Assembly: GCF_039595395.1 (NCBI RefSeq)
Contig: NZ_JBCNLP010000006.1
Location: forward strand, 501,001 to 565,000
Source: Novosphingobium sp.
Lineage (GTDB): Bacteria; Pseudomonadota; Alphaproteobacteria; Sphingomonadales; Sphingomonadaceae
Length of the DNA stretch: 64,000 nt
Reading direction: 5' to 3'
Positions 62,983 to 64,000 of the stretch are shown piece by piece. The translations under genes were made by a program, and so were the position numbers. Numbering within the stretch: the stretch's first letter is position 1; each line of letters starts with the position of its first letter. Below the pieces are notes generated by a model, which was not told the DNA's origin, searched no databases, and was given only the letters and a program-made list of their open reading frames with translations.

Positions 62983-63306
62983 GATCGATCCGCTTGCGGT
63001 GTCAGGCGACCTTTCCGCCTGACGGGGTTGGGCGGACAGATAGCAACATCGGGCGGCGACGCGAAGAGGGCGCGCAACGAAGTGTCAAGGCGTGTGGGAC
63101 GCATGCGCTCCGTCAGTTGCGGGTCTCTCCGGCGGGTGTTTGCCGGTATGGCTTCGCGCGGGCCTGTTGTGCGGGATCGGCTGGCGACCCGCTCCGCCTT
63201 TGGGAAAGCTGGTGGTGAAATGGTCGTTCAGCGCGCGCGCGTCCAGGGCGTGTGGGACACGCCTCACGACGGCGGTTGAGGTTCGTGCATGGCGGTCGGA
63301 TCAGGC
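62983..63306. other. Intergenic region with a short direct repeat
   Basis: About 320 bp without a supported gene. GGCGTGTGGGAC occurs near 63090 and again near 63248. No known site is recognised. Confidence 0.35.
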
Positions 63307-63546
63307 TTATGCGTCGCGTCCCCTGCTTTCATACCAGTCCTGACGGCCTGTGTCCTCTACCGCCCAGATCCAGGCATCGTTGAAGGCTGCGGTCGAGAAG
63401 CTGAACTCCTGGCGGGCCAGATCACGATAGCCATCCTTGGTGTGAAGCTTGGGCTTGCCTTCACTCATGTGCGGTATCAGCCAGTCGCGGCATCTCTCCC
63501 GATCTTCCCGCGCACGGGCTGCTGAAAGGGCACGGTTGGTTTTCAT
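63307..63546 (-). CDS. Small hypothetical cytosolic protein
   Basis: This 79-residue charged protein has no signal. It contains IPHMSEGKPKLHTKDGYRDL and a C-terminal FNDAWIWAVEDTGRQDWYES. The alternation of a basic KPKLHTK block with an aromatic helix resembles small hypothetical proteins I associate with sphingomonads, but no function is known. It is isolated, about 320 bp upstream of tetR on the same strand. Confidence 0.6.
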   Translation of the reverse strand: MKTNRALSAARAREDRERCRDWLIPHMSEGKPKLHTKDGYRDLARQEFSFSTAAFNDAWIWAVEDTGRQDWYESRGRDA

Positions 63547-64000
63547 CGGATAGGTCCATCAAGCTGTACGATCGGGTCTTGCATGGCTCTTTACCCGTCG
63601 CTCGGCGGGAGGCCAGCAGGAAAAAGGCGAGCGCTGGCGAACAGGCTCGGACTCTGACTGCGCGAGCAAGGCAGCGGATGATCGGGGACTTGCCGGAGAT
63701 GAGGCTCACGCGGAGACTCGATGAACGAACGGCCGCTTTCGATTGGCCCGTCGCGAACGATGAATGGCGGCTTTGTCAGCGGGAACGACCGCAGCGATCA
63801 GCTCTCGGCCGGGCTACCTTTAGCTGAGCGATAGGTCGTGGGAGCCGGAACGGCAGGTTGAAAAGCTATAAAGGTCATCTTGGGCTTGGGAAGCGCGAAC
63901 ATTGCCTTGCTGCCAGAGGGTCTTATTAACTTCATGTAATACGCATAAGTAATTTAATAAATAATATTTTATAATTTAAGGCATTGTAGGCTGTAGTAGT
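63547..64000. other. Terminal intergenic region with dispersed repeat and AT-rich tail
   Basis: It contains a copy of the CTTTGTCAGCGG repeat at 63771-63782, next to similar stretches (GAACGGCCGCTTTC near 63727; GGAACGGCAGGTTGAA near 63848). From about 63925 to 63983 the sequence is strongly AT-rich, unlike anything else in the window. No gene is supported. Confidence 0.5.

Noticed and set aside
1..64000. CRISPR arrays, rRNA and tRNA genes
   Set aside because: No regularly spaced repeats and no cloverleaf or rRNA sequence was recognised when reading the window.

Overview
The window is high-GC DNA with the gene style of a Sphingomonadaceae alphaproteobacterium, most likely Novosphingobium or Sphingobium. 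This rests on the long TonB-dependent receptors with attached catabolic operons, FixL/FixJ-type two-component systems, a tannase-family esterase, MmgE/PrpD and M28-type peptidases. No rRNA, tRNA or CRISPR array was seen, and no core housekeeping cluster is present, so this is an accessory or catabolic part of the genome.

Region 1 (about 1-33.5 kb) is a sensory and detoxification island. Short operons encode epoxide hydrolases, a cofactor-free haloperoxidase-type hydrolase, an SDR, a quinone-reductase-like MDR protein, pirin, WrbA, DoxX, a VOC protein, an antibiotic-biosynthesis-monooxygenase-like protein, a SnoaL-like protein, an MFS pump, an HSL-type esterase and an M13 peptidase. Between them lie four sensor kinases (three FixL-like, one beta-propeller/HisKA_3) and four response regulators (one FixJ-type, one stand-alone receiver, two NarL-type). 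By eye, ten intergenic spaces carry the same 16-bp inverted repeat, TCATAC-N4-GTATGA or a close variant. It usually lies 80-140 bp before a start codon. At three promoters a good -10 hexamer starts exactly 16 bp after it. I read this as one regulon whose regulators also regulate themselves, probably responding to epoxide, quinone or other electrophile stress. Two of its genes are frameshifted as given: an epoxide hydrolase at a five-base G run, and one NarL-type regulator.

Region 2 (33.9-46.4 kb) is a seven-gene operon on the minus strand: cytochrome P450, CapA-like protein, 10-TM protein, TonB receptor, tannase-family esterase, MmgE/PrpD, secreted esterase. A divergent LacI regulator and a secreted alpha/beta hydrolase follow on the plus strand. 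A 30-bp element with an AAGCGCTT-like core occurs both in the P450/lacI gap and before the last hydrolase, so the LacI protein probably controls both. The substrate is unknown. The P450 lacks the usual acid-alcohol pair of the I helix.

Region 3 (46.4-54.6 kb) looks like an inserted block. It holds an aspartate/glutamate racemase-family gene, a 1643-residue protein joining an N-terminal PD-(D/E)xK/DUF4297-like nuclease to a STAND-type P-loop ATPase and a long helical C-terminus (a candidate anti-phage, Avs-like sensor), a 20-bp-arm inverted repeat, and an IS5-family element with recognisable ends and a 4-bp target duplication. Short repeats with the core CTTTGTCAGCGG are scattered around it.

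Region 4 (54.7-63.5 kb) is a second receptor-linked operon: TetR gene, TonB receptor, M28-like peptidase, acyl-CoA synthetase, M28-like peptidase. Most junctions overlap by 4 bp. It probably imports and breaks down an amide- or peptide-like compound. The window ends in a small hypothetical gene and AT-rich intergenic DNA.
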